Source of the DNA: SZUA-430 sp964547645
GTDB lineage: Bacteria; Pseudomonadota; Alphaproteobacteria; Micropepsales; Micropepsaceae
Assembly (NCBI GenBank): GCA_964547645.1
Contig: CAZJOM010000010.1
Coordinates: forward strand, 5,881-69,880
DNA length: 64,000 nt
Reading direction: 5' to 3'
A program made the position numbers and the translations under genes. Below the pieces are notes generated by a model. It was not told the DNA's origin, did not search any database, and saw only the letters and a list, made by a program, of their open reading frames with translations. Positions 1 to 7,705 of this stretch are shown piece by piece (the first letter of the stretch is position 1; the number at the start of each line of letters is the position of its first letter).

Positions 1-1
1 C

Positions 2-1828
2 ATGTCGGTGGTGTTGTTTGTGCTGGCGACGCTGCGCCGGGACGACGCGCCTCGGGACGGGCGGGCGCCGAAGAAGCGCCGGCGGCGGGGCAAGCTCACG
101 GCCGATCAGGCCTTTGCAGAGCATGCGGAGATTTCGCCGCAGATTGTGGGCGACTATTCACCACTCAAGACGTTCGGCGACGATCGCGTTTGGCCAACCT
201 TCGATGCGGCGGGATCTTCGTTCGAGCCGGCGTCCGAGGTCACGGCTTCGACGCGAGAGATCTTGGCGCGGATCGAGCAGAAGCGCGGCTCGCGCGTGAT
301 TGCGATCATCCATCGCGAGAATATGGCGCGCGATCGTTTGGACCCGGTCGACCTTGAAGATGCGCTGACCGCCATCCGCAAGACGCCGCGGGACAAGCCG
401 CTGGACATCATTATTCATTCGCCGGGCGGCTGGATTTCCTGCGCGCAGCAAATTGCACGGGCGATCAAGGCGCATCCGGCGAAGGTGACCGCGTTCGTTC
501 CCTATTTCGCGCTGGGGTCGACGACATTCATGGCGTTCGCGGCCGACGAAGTGGTGATGAGCCCCCACGCAGCGCTTTCGCCGGTCGATCCTTATGTCGC
601 CTACGGTTCGGCGTCGTCGGTCATTGCGGGAATTAAGGGCAAGCCTATTCAGAAGGTTGCGGACGAGACGGTGATCTACGCCGACTTTGCGCGGAAGCTG
701 CTCGACGAGGCGAAGCGCGTTACCTGCGAGCTGATGCATGACGGGCGCGATCACGCGGGTGTGTGCAAGCTGGCGGACGAGTTGGTGAGCGGCAAGTCCT
801 ATAGCTGGCGCGCGATCACGCCGGATGCGGCGAAGGAATTGGGGCTAAAGGTTTCGACGGCGATGCCGGCGGAAGTCTTCGAATTGATCCGTTCTTGCCG
901 GCGCGACGGCGGTCACGATGCTACAGTGACCTATATCGAAGACGAGCACGCGCATGATCGAGCAGGTCCGAAGAGGCCGCGGTTGACCTCGTTTGCTGGT
1001 GCGCTCGATACGAGCGTGGTCCATATGATGGAGCGCTCCGGGACCGCCACGCGGCGCGCGCCGCAGCGCGAGCAGAACTTGGTTTGGTTGGCGCAGTCTG
1101 GTGGGCATGTTCCCGGAACCGCCGTGGATCGCGCAAAGTCTTTGATCCGTCGGATCGAGCAGGAGCGCGGGTCGCGCGTGATCTGTGTGATCCACGGGCC
1201 GAACATGGAGAACGACGGCTTCGATTTCGACGATCTGGAAGATGTGCTCAGCGCGATCGTGGCCAGCGACCCGAACAAGCCGCTCGACGTTGTTCTGCAT
1301 ACGATGGGCGGGAACTCGTTCACGGGGCGCCAGATCGCGCGCGCGATCAAGAGCCACAAGGCGCGTAAGACGGTGTTTGTGCCTTACTTTGCGATGTCGG
1401 CGGGGTCGCGCATTTCATTGGCGGCCGATCAGATCGTGATGGGCGAGCACGCGACGCTGGGGCCGATCGACACGCAGCTTTATGCGGGGCCCGCGCCGTC
1501 GATCGTGCAGCTTCTGAAGGTCAAGCCGCAGGACGCGATCAGCGACGAGTACCTGATCCTGGCCGAGGAAGCGCGCAAAGTGATGTTGGAAGGGCGCGCG
1601 ACGGCGTGCGAGCTGTTGCAGGGTACGTACTCGCACGACGGCTCGTGCGGGATTGCGGACGAAATGATCAGCGGCAAGTGGACGCACGGCTTTCCAATTA
1701 CGGTGAAGGCGGCGAAAGGGCTTGGTCTCAACGTTTCGACGCAGCTGCCGGACGTGTTTTACGATCTTGTCCGGTGCTTCAGACACGCGGATGGGGAAGA
1801 CCCGAGCGTCCTTTTCATTCCGCGGTAG
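2..1828 (+). CDS. Tandem-duplicated SDH-type (ClpP/crotonase-fold) serine protease-like protein, possibly 5'-truncated by the window edge
   Basis: The protein holds two copies of the serine dehydrogenase proteinase (SDH_sah) fold, about residues 88-290 and 380-600. Each copy has a segment RGSRVI, an oxyanion-type motif (HSPGG near 138, HTMGG near 432), a YFA segment and an LxPxD segment. Copy 2 keeps the nucleophile serine in YFAMSAGS (near 465). Copy 1 reads YFALGST, with glycine at the aligned position, so copy 1 is probably inactive and structural. The first residues (MSVVLFVLATLRR) look like the end of a membrane anchor and the first codon is base 2, so the real start may lie before the window. 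Relatives degrade membrane or misfolded proteins; the substrate here is unknown. The family is clear, the function is not. Confidence 0.8.
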   Translation: MSVVLFVLATLRRDDAPRDGRAPKKRRRRGKLTADQAFAEHAEISPQIVGDYSPLKTFGDDRVWPTFDAAGSSFEPASEVTASTREILARIEQKRGSRVIAIIHRENMARDRLDPVDLEDALTAIRKTPRDKPLDIIIHSPGGWISCAQQIARAIKAHPAKVTAFVPYFALGSTTFMAFAADEVVMSPHAALSPVDPYVAYGSASSVIAGIKGKPIQKVADETVIYADFARKLLDEAKRVTCELMHDGRDHAGVCKLADELVSGKSYSWRAITPDAAKELGLKVSTAMPAEVFELIRSCRRDGGHDATVTYIEDEHAHDRAGPKRPRLTSFAGALDTSVVHMMERSGTATRRAPQREQNLVWLAQSGGHVPGTAVDRAKSLIRRIEQERGSRVICVIHGPNMENDGFDFDDLEDVLSAIVASDPNKPLDVVLHTMGGNSFTGRQIARAIKSHKARKTVFVPYFAMSAGSRISLAADQIVMGEHATLGPIDTQLYAGPAPSIVQLLKVKPQDAISDEYLILAEEARKVMLEGRATACELLQGTYSHDGSCGIADEMISGKWTHGFPITVKAAKGLGLNVSTQLPDVFYDLVRCFRHADGEDPSVLFIPR

Positions 1829-1852
1829 AGTAACAGAAACGTCATCCACAGA

Positions 1853-1877
1853 TGCGATGACGTCAGGTGTCATCGCA
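1853..1877 (+). terminator. Hairpin downstream of the SDH-like gene
   Basis: Perfect 9-bp arms TGCGATGAC and GTCATCGCA enclose a 7-base loop and are followed by a pyrimidine-rich stretch ending CCTTTTGC. It lies 24 bases after the stop codon and fits an intrinsic terminator, although the T-run is short. Confidence 0.5.
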
Positions 1878-2005
1878 TTGCACCTTTTGCGCGTGTCGTC
1901 GCGGGTGAACACACGTCAAGTCTTGATCGCTATTGAGTTTTCAGCGAAGGCTGACGGGTGAAGTTCGTCGGCCGGGGGGCCGGCTTGGTGGGGAGTTTGC
2001 GGTTC

Positions 2006-2752
2006 ATGGACGTGAGCGTTTTTCTGTCGGATCCGGTCTTCGTTGGCGGGGCGGCGTTGTTGGGGCTTGGCGTCTTGGCTTTGCTCGCCGAGACGGTGTT
2101 TCCGTCAGTGCCGAAGGCTGCATCTGCTGCCAGCGTTAAAGTCGCGGCGGCGTCCGAGAAGGTCGATGTGGCAGCGGTCGTGGCTGAGGCTGCGGCGGTC
2201 GAACTGCCCAAGGACCCCGTCGCGGAACAGCGCCGCTTCTTTGCGACGCTGGGCGCGGCGCTCAGTGTCGATGAAGACGCGCCGGTGGCGCTCGCAGCGC
2301 TGCATACGAACTTGACCAGTGAAATGTTTATGGAGCGCATGACGCTGGCGGTGAAGTCGTGGCGTCCGGACGGGTTTGCCGTCGGTGCACGTGACATGCT
2401 GCTCAAGGCAGACGGCACGCCGCCCGACACGGTGGCCGGCAAGGTGCTTGAAGGTTATGAGGAACTGAAGGCCGGGCACGTGAAGGCGGCCCTCGATGCA
2501 TTCCTGGCCGGGATCGAAGCGGCAAAAGTGGCGGCAACGGCCGATCTCTCGAACCCATGGCCGCACGCCTGGTCGGCATTCGCGTGGCGCGGCTTGGCTC
2601 TGATCGCGGAGGAAGCGGGCGACGTACAAGCGACGCTGGCGGGTCTCAAGGTCGCCTATCAGTCGATGCTCAACGCCTTTGAAGTAACCATGGAAAGCGC
2701 CATGACGAGCACCAGCGCAGCTCGGGCACCTCACGTCGCGAAGGCGGCCTAA
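2006..2752 (+). CDS. Membrane-anchored protein of unknown function
   Basis: I do not recognise the family. From ATG 2006 the protein has 248 residues: a short N-terminus, one hydrophobic segment (about residues 10-28, FVGGAALLGLGVLALLAETVF), an Ala/Val/Lys-rich linker, then a soluble part with helical, Ala- and Leu-rich character (about 75-248). GTG 1958 is an in-frame alternative, but it would put 16 basic and polar residues before the anchor, and ATG 2006 has a purine-rich GGTGGGGAG upstream. The helical C-terminal part could be a TPR-like scaffold, but I see no clear repeat. The next gene on the same strand begins 84 bases later. Confidence 0.65.
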   Translation: MDVSVFLSDPVFVGGAALLGLGVLALLAETVFPSVPKAASAASVKVAAASEKVDVAAVVAEAAAVELPKDPVAEQRRFFATLGAALSVDEDAPVALAALHTNLTSEMFMERMTLAVKSWRPDGFAVGARDMLLKADGTPPDTVAGKVLEGYEELKAGHVKAALDAFLAGIEAAKVAATADLSNPWPHAWSAFAWRGLALIAEEAGDVQATLAGLKVAYQSMLNAFEVTMESAMTSTSAARAPHVAKAA

Positions 2753-2836
2753 ACTCACCTGGGCCGCGAGTCCAAGGCTGGGGCTTCGCGGCCAAGGTTG
2801 TACCGGTGTGGCCGACTCGGGTGCTAGGGTCGGCTT

Positions 2837-3538
2837 ATGACGACGTGGACAGACGCACTCTTTGGATGGTTGCCGCGGGCCAAACCTGCGGGGGCTCAGG
2901 CCGATGCGGCGCAGATCGATGCGTCGGGCGGAAACGGCGCTGATGGCGTTTATGAGCGCGTGCCGGAGACAGAGTTGCGCTCTTCGCAGCAACATCGCTG
3001 GCTGTTCGATGAAGGCGTGCTGCACTGGAACCAGCATCGGCGCGAGAAGAACTTTAAAACCGAATTCGCGGGCATGAACTTCGTGAAGGAGGCGGCGAAG
3101 TCGCGTCTGTGGGGGCGGCCGGTCGATATCGTCGGTGAGGATCGTGTGGTTCTGACCGGCGTCGACTGGGCGCACGCGGATTTGCAGGGGTGCACACTCA
3201 CGCGCGCTGATCTGCGACACGCACGATTGGCCGGTGCGGATTTGCGCAAAGCTAACTTAGCCGGCGCGCTATTGAACGGCGCGGACCTCCGCGATTGCGA
3301 TCTACGCGGTGCGATTTTGGACGGGGCGCAGTTCGCGCGGGCGAAGTTGATGCACGCGAACTTCTCCGGTGCTTCGCTCAAGAACGCAAACTTCGCTTGG
3401 GCGGACATGAGCCACGCGGTGGTCAGCGCGCGCAATCTGCAAGAGGCGAACACCTTTGGGACGATCCGCGACACCGTTGTGCCGGAAGTGCACGCGGCGC
3501 CGGTGGTGCAGCCGGCCGCAGCTGCGGCTCACGCCTGA
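2837..3538 (+). CDS. Pentapeptide-repeat protein
   Basis: The central part (about residues 110-200) is a run of A(D/N)Lxx pentapeptides: ADLQG, ADLRH, ADLRK, ANLAG, ADLRD, AKLMH, ANFSG, ANFAW, ADMSH. These predict a right-handed quadrilateral beta-helix. The N-terminal 100 residues carry an aromatic segment (HRWLFDEGVLHWNQHRREKN), and the tail is Ala/Pro/Val-rich. There is no signal peptide, so it is probably cytosolic. Pentapeptide proteins bind varied partners, including gyrase for some; nothing here points to one. Its 3' end overlaps the convergent MFS gene by 10 bases. Confidence 0.8.
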   Translation: MTTWTDALFGWLPRAKPAGAQADAAQIDASGGNGADGVYERVPETELRSSQQHRWLFDEGVLHWNQHRREKNFKTEFAGMNFVKEAAKSRLWGRPVDIVGEDRVVLTGVDWAHADLQGCTLTRADLRHARLAGADLRKANLAGALLNGADLRDCDLRGAILDGAQFARAKLMHANFSGASLKNANFAWADMSHAVVSARNLQEANTFGTIRDTVVPEVHAAPVVQPAAAAAHA

Positions 3539-4713
3539 CGGCGGATTGAGGCAACCAAGCTCGCGACGATCGCGATGTTGATGAGGCTGAGGATGCTCAG
3601 GCCTGCTAATGTTGCGTCGGTTCCCCAGGATTCGATTGCGAAGGCGCCGAGGGTCGGGGCGATGGCGCTGGCGATGAATGTTGGTTGGGCAAGGCGACCC
3701 ATGCGGGCGGCGTAGCCTTGCGGTCCAAAGAGGGCGAGCGGGACCGTGCCGCGGGCGATCGAGTTGATGCCGGCGCCAGCGCCATAGATCAAAAGCGCGA
3801 GCAGAAATGGTTCCGTGCCCCACCAGAGGAGCCCGACGCCTGCGCCGACCAGAACGGTCGAGGCGACTAACGTCCAGATCGGATGGTGGTAGCGACCGAT
3901 GGCCATTTCGATGCCGCGCGCAGCGACCTGTGCGATGCCGACCATGGCGGCGAGCGTGACGGCGGTCGCGAGCGGCAGGCCATGGCTTTGCAGAAAGGTG
4001 AGCAGGTGAACGGCGTTTGTAGAGGCGACCAGCGTCATCAATGAGAAGCTGGTCGCGAGACCTAAGAACAGCAAGGTCGCTCGGTTACCCGCGATCGCCG
4101 AGGTATCGGTGGGCGCGTGCGGTGCGCGCTTTTCCTCGCGCGGGATGGTGACGAGGTAGAGGGGGAGGCCGGCGAACAAGTGCACTGCTGCGTAGGTCAG
4201 GCAGGCTTCGCGCCACCCGAGTGTCTCGTTCAAGTAGGCGGTTAGCGGCCAGCAGATCGAGCTTGCCAGACCACCGAACAGCGTAACAGCGGTGATCGGT
4301 TGACGTGCGGCTTCACCGTAGAGGCGACCCAGGGTCGAGAACGAGGCGTCGTAGAGACCTGCCGACATGCCGAGGCCGATTAGAATCCAGCCAGTGAAGA
4401 AGACGATGAGGTGCGGCGACACGGCGATAAGGGCGAGGCCGGCTGCAAACAGGAGTGTGCTGGCAAGGAGGATGGGGCGGCCACCGCGGCGGTCGATTGT
4501 GCGCCCAACATAGGGTGAGGCTAGGCCGGAAGTTAGAAGGGCAATCGAAAGGGCGCCGACGGTCCAGGTCAGCGACCAGCCGGTGTCGGCAGCGATCGGC
4601 TTGCCGAGCACGGCCATCAGAAAGAAGCTCGAGCCCCAGGCCAGAATTTGCATGAGGCCCAGTGCCGCGATGATGGTGCGGCGCCGTGCGGTTTCGCTAA
4701 GTACGTCGATCAT
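3529..4713 (-). CDS. MFS transporter, last gene of the arsenic operon
   Basis: This 394-residue protein has about 12 hydrophobic segments and the MFS loop 2-3 signature near residue 75 (GRTIDRRGGRPILLAS). It starts 17 bases inside the end of the aquaporin gene, so the two are co-transcribed and probably translationally coupled. From the context I infer efflux of an arsenic species. MFS carriers of ars operons include ArsK-type exporters of trivalent arsenicals and ArsJ, which exports 1-arseno-3-phosphoglycerate. No gapdh partner is present, which argues against ArsJ. The substrate cannot be read from the sequence. Confidence 0.8.
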   Translation of the reverse strand: MIDVLSETARRRTIIAALGLMQILAWGSSFFLMAVLGKPIAADTGWSLTWTVGALSIALLTSGLASPYVGRTIDRRGGRPILLASTLLFAAGLALIAVSPHLIVFFTGWILIGLGMSAGLYDASFSTLGRLYGEAARQPITAVTLFGGLASSICWPLTAYLNETLGWREACLTYAAVHLFAGLPLYLVTIPREEKRAPHAPTDTSAIAGNRATLLFLGLATSFSLMTLVASTNAVHLLTFLQSHGLPLATAVTLAAMVGIAQVAARGIEMAIGRYHHPIWTLVASTVLVGAGVGLLWWGTEPFLLALLIYGAGAGINSIARGTVPLALFGPQGYAARMGRLAQPTFIASAIAPTLGAFAIESWGTDATLAGLSILSLINIAIVASLVASIRRQA

Positions 4714-5362
4714 TCGTCGCGTCGCGCAGGCCCCAAGCGATAACCAGTGCGAGCGTTAGAGCAACGAACTGCGCGGCGACAAAGGCTAGAATTGACGCAG
4801 GCGCGATGCCTGCAAAAGTGTCGGTGTACGAGCGCGCAATCGTGACCGCTGGATTCGCGAACGACGTGGAGGAGGTAAACCAATAGGCGCCGACGATGTA
4901 GGCGGCGACCGCATATGGGATCGACGCCGGTTGCGCGCGGGCGACGCCCCAGATCGTGAGCAGGAGGCCGGTCGTTGCGACGATCTCGCCGATGAATTCG
5001 CCGAGGCTGTCGCGCGCGTGGGTCGATGTTTGGACGATGGGTAGACCGAACATCGCGTGGGCGATGAAGACGCCCGCAATTGCGCCGACGACTTGAACGG
5101 GGATGTAAGTCACTGCGGCGCGCGCCGGCAGTTGTCCACGCGCGAACTCGAACAATGTCACGATCGGATTGAAGTGCGCGCCGGAGATTGGGCCGAACGT
5201 CGATATCAGCGCGATGAGTGCGCCGCCGGTCGCGACAGCGTTGGCGAGCAGCGCGACGCCATCGTTTCCGCCGGAAAGGCGCATGGCCATAATGCCCGAG
5301 CCGACGACTGCGATCAGGAGGAACAATGTGCCGAGCGCTTCGGCAAGCAGTTTGCGCGTCAT
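4697..5362 (-). CDS. aqpS: Aquaglyceroporin-type channel of the ars operon
   Basis: A 221-residue MIP-family channel with six hydrophobic segments and both pore loops. The first pore motif is HFNPIV, an NPI variant of NPA; the second is canonical, FANPAVTIARS, with the selectivity-filter arginine. In rhizobial ars operons AqpS replaces ArsB and lets As(III), made by ArsC, leave down its gradient. This gene starts on the last base of the arsC stop codon (TGATG overlap), which fits that pairing. Membrane location is certain; the As(III) role is inferred from family and context. Confidence 0.85.
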   Translation of the reverse strand: MTRKLLAEALGTLFLLIAVVGSGIMAMRLSGGNDGVALLANAVATGGALIALISTFGPISGAHFNPIVTLFEFARGQLPARAAVTYIPVQVVGAIAGVFIAHAMFGLPIVQTSTHARDSLGEFIGEIVATTGLLLTIWGVARAQPASIPYAVAAYIVGAYWFTSSTSFANPAVTIARSYTDTFAGIAPASILAFVAAQFVALTLALVIAWGLRDATNDRRT

Positions 5363-5844
5363 CAGACGGGACCTAGTTTCGCTGCGCGCCGGCTAAGTTC
5401 GGCGGGGGCGAGTTGTTCGGCCGGAAGTGCGATCAGGCGGTCGATCGTTGCGCGGATGTCGGCGAAGATCTCGCCGAAACGGCGGCGCTTGTCGGCGTCG
5501 GAGCCTTCTGCCGCGGCGGGGTCGGGGAAGCTCCAGTGCGCTTTCGATGGTGTGCCGGGCCAGATTGGGCAAACTTCGCCCGCGGCGTTGTCGCAGACGG
5601 TGACGACGAGCGACATCTTTGGTGCCGAGGTGCCTGCGAACTCATCCCAGCTTTTCGAGCGCGCTTCACCGACGGGGATCCCGGCGGCGCGCAGAGTTTC
5701 AAGCGAGAGCGGATGCACGGCGCCTTTCGGAAAGCTGCCGGCGCTGAAAGCGCGGAAGCGGCCTTGGCCGGCATGGTTCAAGTAGCTCTCCGCCATGATC
5801 GAGCGGGCGGAGTTGCCGGTGCAGAGGAAGAGGACGTTGATCAT
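5362..5844 (-). CDS. arsC: Arsenate reductase, thioredoxin-coupled (LMW-PTP fold)
   Basis: The 160-residue protein begins MINVLFLCTGNSARS, the CX5R phosphatase loop with catalytic Cys8. It has the second redox region VTVCDNAAGEVCP, typical of ArsC enzymes that pass a disulfide to thioredoxin. It reduces As(V) to As(III). I set the start at ATG 5844, because a longer frame upstream to 6207 has no family similarity and runs through the dioxygenase gene. The start overlaps the dioxygenase stop (ATGA), so translation is probably coupled. The product would leave through the aquaporin and/or MFS protein encoded next. Confidence 0.92.
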   Translation of the reverse strand: MINVLFLCTGNSARSIMAESYLNHAGQGRFRAFSAGSFPKGAVHPLSLETLRAAGIPVGEARSKSWDEFAGTSAPKMSLVVTVCDNAAGEVCPIWPGTPSKAHWSFPDPAAAEGSDADKRRRFGEIFADIRATIDRLIALPAEQLAPAELSRRAAKLGPV

Positions 5845-6860
5845 CGTGCGGGTTCGGTATTGGTGAAGCCCTGACGCAGACGTTCGTCGCCGTCGTCGAA
5901 GGCACGGGCGGTCAGCCATAGCCGAAGAAGATGACGTTTTTTCTCCGGCTCCTCGAAATCCTCGTACTCCGTGCGGCAGTGGAGGATCGTGGCGTTTTTG
6001 AGGAACTGGATGTCGCCTGGCTCGAAGTCCATGGTGAGATTGAAGGCCGGGTCGTTGGCGATCTCTTCGATCAGTTCGAGCATTTCGTGCTGGGGCTTGA
6101 TGAGTCTCGGGACGTCGGCATGCTGTTGGCCGTCGCGGATGTACCAGCCGATGTAAAAAAAGCGCAACCGGCCATTCACGACGTGTGCGATGGGGAGCTT
6201 CATCCACGGCTTCTCGCCGGGGAGGTATTCACCGGCACGATCCCAGTACAGCGGTTCATGCAGCATTGGCGCCAAGTCGGGGCGGCGGCGAAGGAATTCG
6301 TTGTAGATCGTCATTGAGCTCACGATCTGCGAGAGGCCGCCAGACTTTGCGCGCCGCACGCAGAGCAGACCCACTATGTCGGAGCCGTCCGCGTGAAAAT
6401 CCTGACGCTTTGTCGTCTTGTAGAGGCGCACCCTTGGGTTCGTTGCGATTTCGCCAGTATCGCGGACATGACCTAGAAGATCGCCTTGCCGATTTTGCGG
6501 CGATGGATCGCCCATATGCCGGCCGATCGCCCAGTAGGCGATTTCGACATCTTGCTGCGAATGATCGAAGACCGGAATGCCTTTGACGAGTACAAAGCCT
6601 CGACCGTGGTTCAGCGCTTCCATCCAGTTTCGGATCGCGGGTGCGAGGATCGGGAGGGGCAGATCCTCGCGCGTGAGTTCAATGAGTGGTTTGCCAGATG
6701 CTTTGCCTCGCTCGATCACGCGGGCGATGTCTTTCAGCTCGGCGGCGGTCAGGTGATGGGTCCACGCCGGATCGGCCGCAATCTCGCGGCCCTTCCAGGC
6801 AATGGGTCCCTCGATTGGTTTGAGTTCGGACGACATCCAAGTGGTCTTGTTCAGCAGCAA
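5841..6860 (-). CDS. TauD/TfdA-type Fe(II)/2-oxoglutarate dioxygenase inside the ars operon
   Basis: A 339-residue TauD/clavaminate-like dioxygenase. The facial triad is visible as the HxD pair in QDFHADGSD (about residue 174) and a distal His in NATILHCRTEY; the arginine of RHLLRLWL is suited to bind 2-oxoglutarate. Family enzymes hydroxylate a carbon, and in TauD itself this releases sulfite from a sulfonate. The gene overlaps the end of arsI by 10 bases and the start of arsC by 4, so it is an integral operon member. I infer a substrate related to organoarsenicals, for example an arsonate. ATG 6836 (MSSELKP) is an alternative start. It could instead be a passenger with an unrelated substrate. 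Confidence 0.85.
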   Translation of the reverse strand: MLLNKTTWMSSELKPIEGPIAWKGREIAADPAWTHHLTAAELKDIARVIERGKASGKPLIELTREDLPLPILAPAIRNWMEALNHGRGFVLVKGIPVFDHSQQDVEIAYWAIGRHMGDPSPQNRQGDLLGHVRDTGEIATNPRVRLYKTTKRQDFHADGSDIVGLLCVRRAKSGGLSQIVSSMTIYNEFLRRRPDLAPMLHEPLYWDRAGEYLPGEKPWMKLPIAHVVNGRLRFFYIGWYIRDGQQHADVPRLIKPQHEMLELIEEIANDPAFNLTMDFEPGDIQFLKNATILHCRTEYEDFEEPEKKRHLLRLWLTARAFDDGDERLRQGFTNTEPAR

Positions 6861-7297
6861 GCGACGCCGGGTTTGGTTTGTTCGAGCCTTGCGCCGTCGG
6901 CGATGGGGGTGAACTTCGGACCTTCGCCGTAGGTTGTTGCGTCGCCGAAGGTGAAGAAAGTTTCCCAGCGCACGCCTGCCGGATCGTTGATCCAGGCCTT
7001 ATCGCTTTTGGCGTAGCAGCAGGTCGTCGCTTCCTGATCGAGGGTTTGGCTGCCAGCAGCTTTTAGACGATTTGCCAGTTCGTCGAGCTCGGCGCGGGTC
7101 TCGACTTGGACGCCGACATGATCGACGCCGGGTGTGCGGCCGCGTTCAGAGATCGCGAAGTTTACGCGCGGATCGTCGAGCATCCATTTCGCATAGTCGT
7201 GTTCGACACGTGTGGGCTTTGCGTTGAACAGTATCGAGTAGAACTCGATCGACTGTTGGAGATCAGGCACGGCGACGTGAACGTGTAGGCGCTTCAT
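6851..7297 (-). CDS. arsI: ArsI/CadI-family C-As lyase-type metalloenzyme (VOC fold)
   Basis: A 148-residue glyoxalase/bleomycin-fold protein starting MKRLHVHVAVPDLQQSIEFY, with the diagnostic vicinal cysteines in TTCCYAKSDKAW (about residues 96-97) and a terminal CC. Metal ligands of the fold are the early His (LHVH), the His of GVDHVGV and the Glu of RWETFF. ArsI cleaves the carbon-arsenic bond of trivalent methyl or aromatic arsenicals, using Fe(II) and O2; the related CadI binds cadmium. AAGGAGAAG precedes the ATG at a good distance. It overlaps the end of arsR by 35 bases. Confidence 0.88.
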   Translation of the reverse strand: MKRLHVHVAVPDLQQSIEFYSILFNAKPTRVEHDYAKWMLDDPRVNFAISERGRTPGVDHVGVQVETRAELDELANRLKAAGSQTLDQEATTCCYAKSDKAWINDPAGVRWETFFTFGDATTYGEGPKFTPIADGARLEQTKPGVACC

Positions 7298-7613
7298 TGG
7301 ACTTCTCCTTGGGTTTGGGTGCGCAGGACGCGCCGGAGCAGCAGTTTTCGGTGAGAAAGGCGATCACGCCGTTCATCGTGGCGTAGTTCGCCGCGTAGAT
7401 GAGGGAGCGGCCGTCGCGCGTTGCCTGCACCAGGCCGGCGTGGCGAAGCTGGGCAAGGTGAAACGACAGTGTGGGGGCGGGGAGGTCGAGGGTTTCGCTC
7501 AAGTGCCCGGGCGTGAGGCCGGTCGGTCCCGCTTGGACGAGCGCGCGGAAGACGGCCAGGCGGCTTTCCTGGGCTAAGGCCTCAAGGGCGGCGATGATAT
7601 GTGTTGATTCCAT
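7263..7613 (-). CDS. arsR: ArsR-family As(III)-responsive repressor
   Basis: A 116-residue winged-helix protein with the ArsR DNA-recognition region LSETLDLPAPTLSFHLAQLRHAGLV. The C-terminal ENCCSGASCAP gives a Cys-Cys-x4-Cys site, close to the C-terminal As(III) site of the Acidithiobacillus ferrooxidans-type ArsR rather than the classical ELCVC site of the recognition helix. I chose ATG 7613: the upstream candidate at 7649 would lie on the -35 box of the gene's own promoter, and 7613 falls where transcription should begin. The message is therefore probably leaderless. It should repress its own operon and perhaps the divergent arsN2. Confidence 0.88.
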   Translation of the reverse strand: MESTHIIAALEALAQESRLAVFRALVQAGPTGLTPGHLSETLDLPAPTLSFHLAQLRHAGLVQATRDGRSLIYAANYATMNGVIAFLTENCCSGASCAPKPKEKSNEAPTRSRRRA

Positions 7614-7649
7614 AATTTTATAAATATGGAAACGTTGCTCTGTTGTCAA
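7608..7649 (-). promoter_or_regulatory. arsR promoter with palindromic operator
   Basis: On the minus strand TTGACA (7649-7644) and TATTTA (7626-7621) are separated by exactly 17 bases. A 24-bp palindrome with perfect arms TTCCATA and TATGGAA and a 10-base A/T centre (7608-7631) covers the -10 box and the arsR start codon. This AT-rich island in GC-rich DNA is the probable ArsR operator. The expected transcription start falls at or next to the ATG at 7613. Confidence 0.75.
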
Positions 7650-7705
7650 GAGGGGGTTGCGTTGAAGCCGATTACTGCGGGGAAGGTGGTGTGAAACGAT
7701 GGCCT

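Noticed and set aside
1958..2005. GTG start 16 codons upstream in the anchored unknown protein
   Set aside because: ATG 2006 gives a normal N-terminus before the membrane helix and has a better ribosome site.
2105..3220. 371-codon open frame on the minus strand
   Set aside because: It runs antisense to the anchored unknown protein and the pentapeptide gene, is Arg/His/Pro-rich without family motifs, and is a product of GC-rich codon bias.
5845..6207. N-terminal extension of ArsC (121 codons)
   Set aside because: It overlaps the dioxygenase gene, and the ArsC family starts at MINVLFLCTGN; ATG 5844 overlaps the upstream stop in the usual ATGA way.
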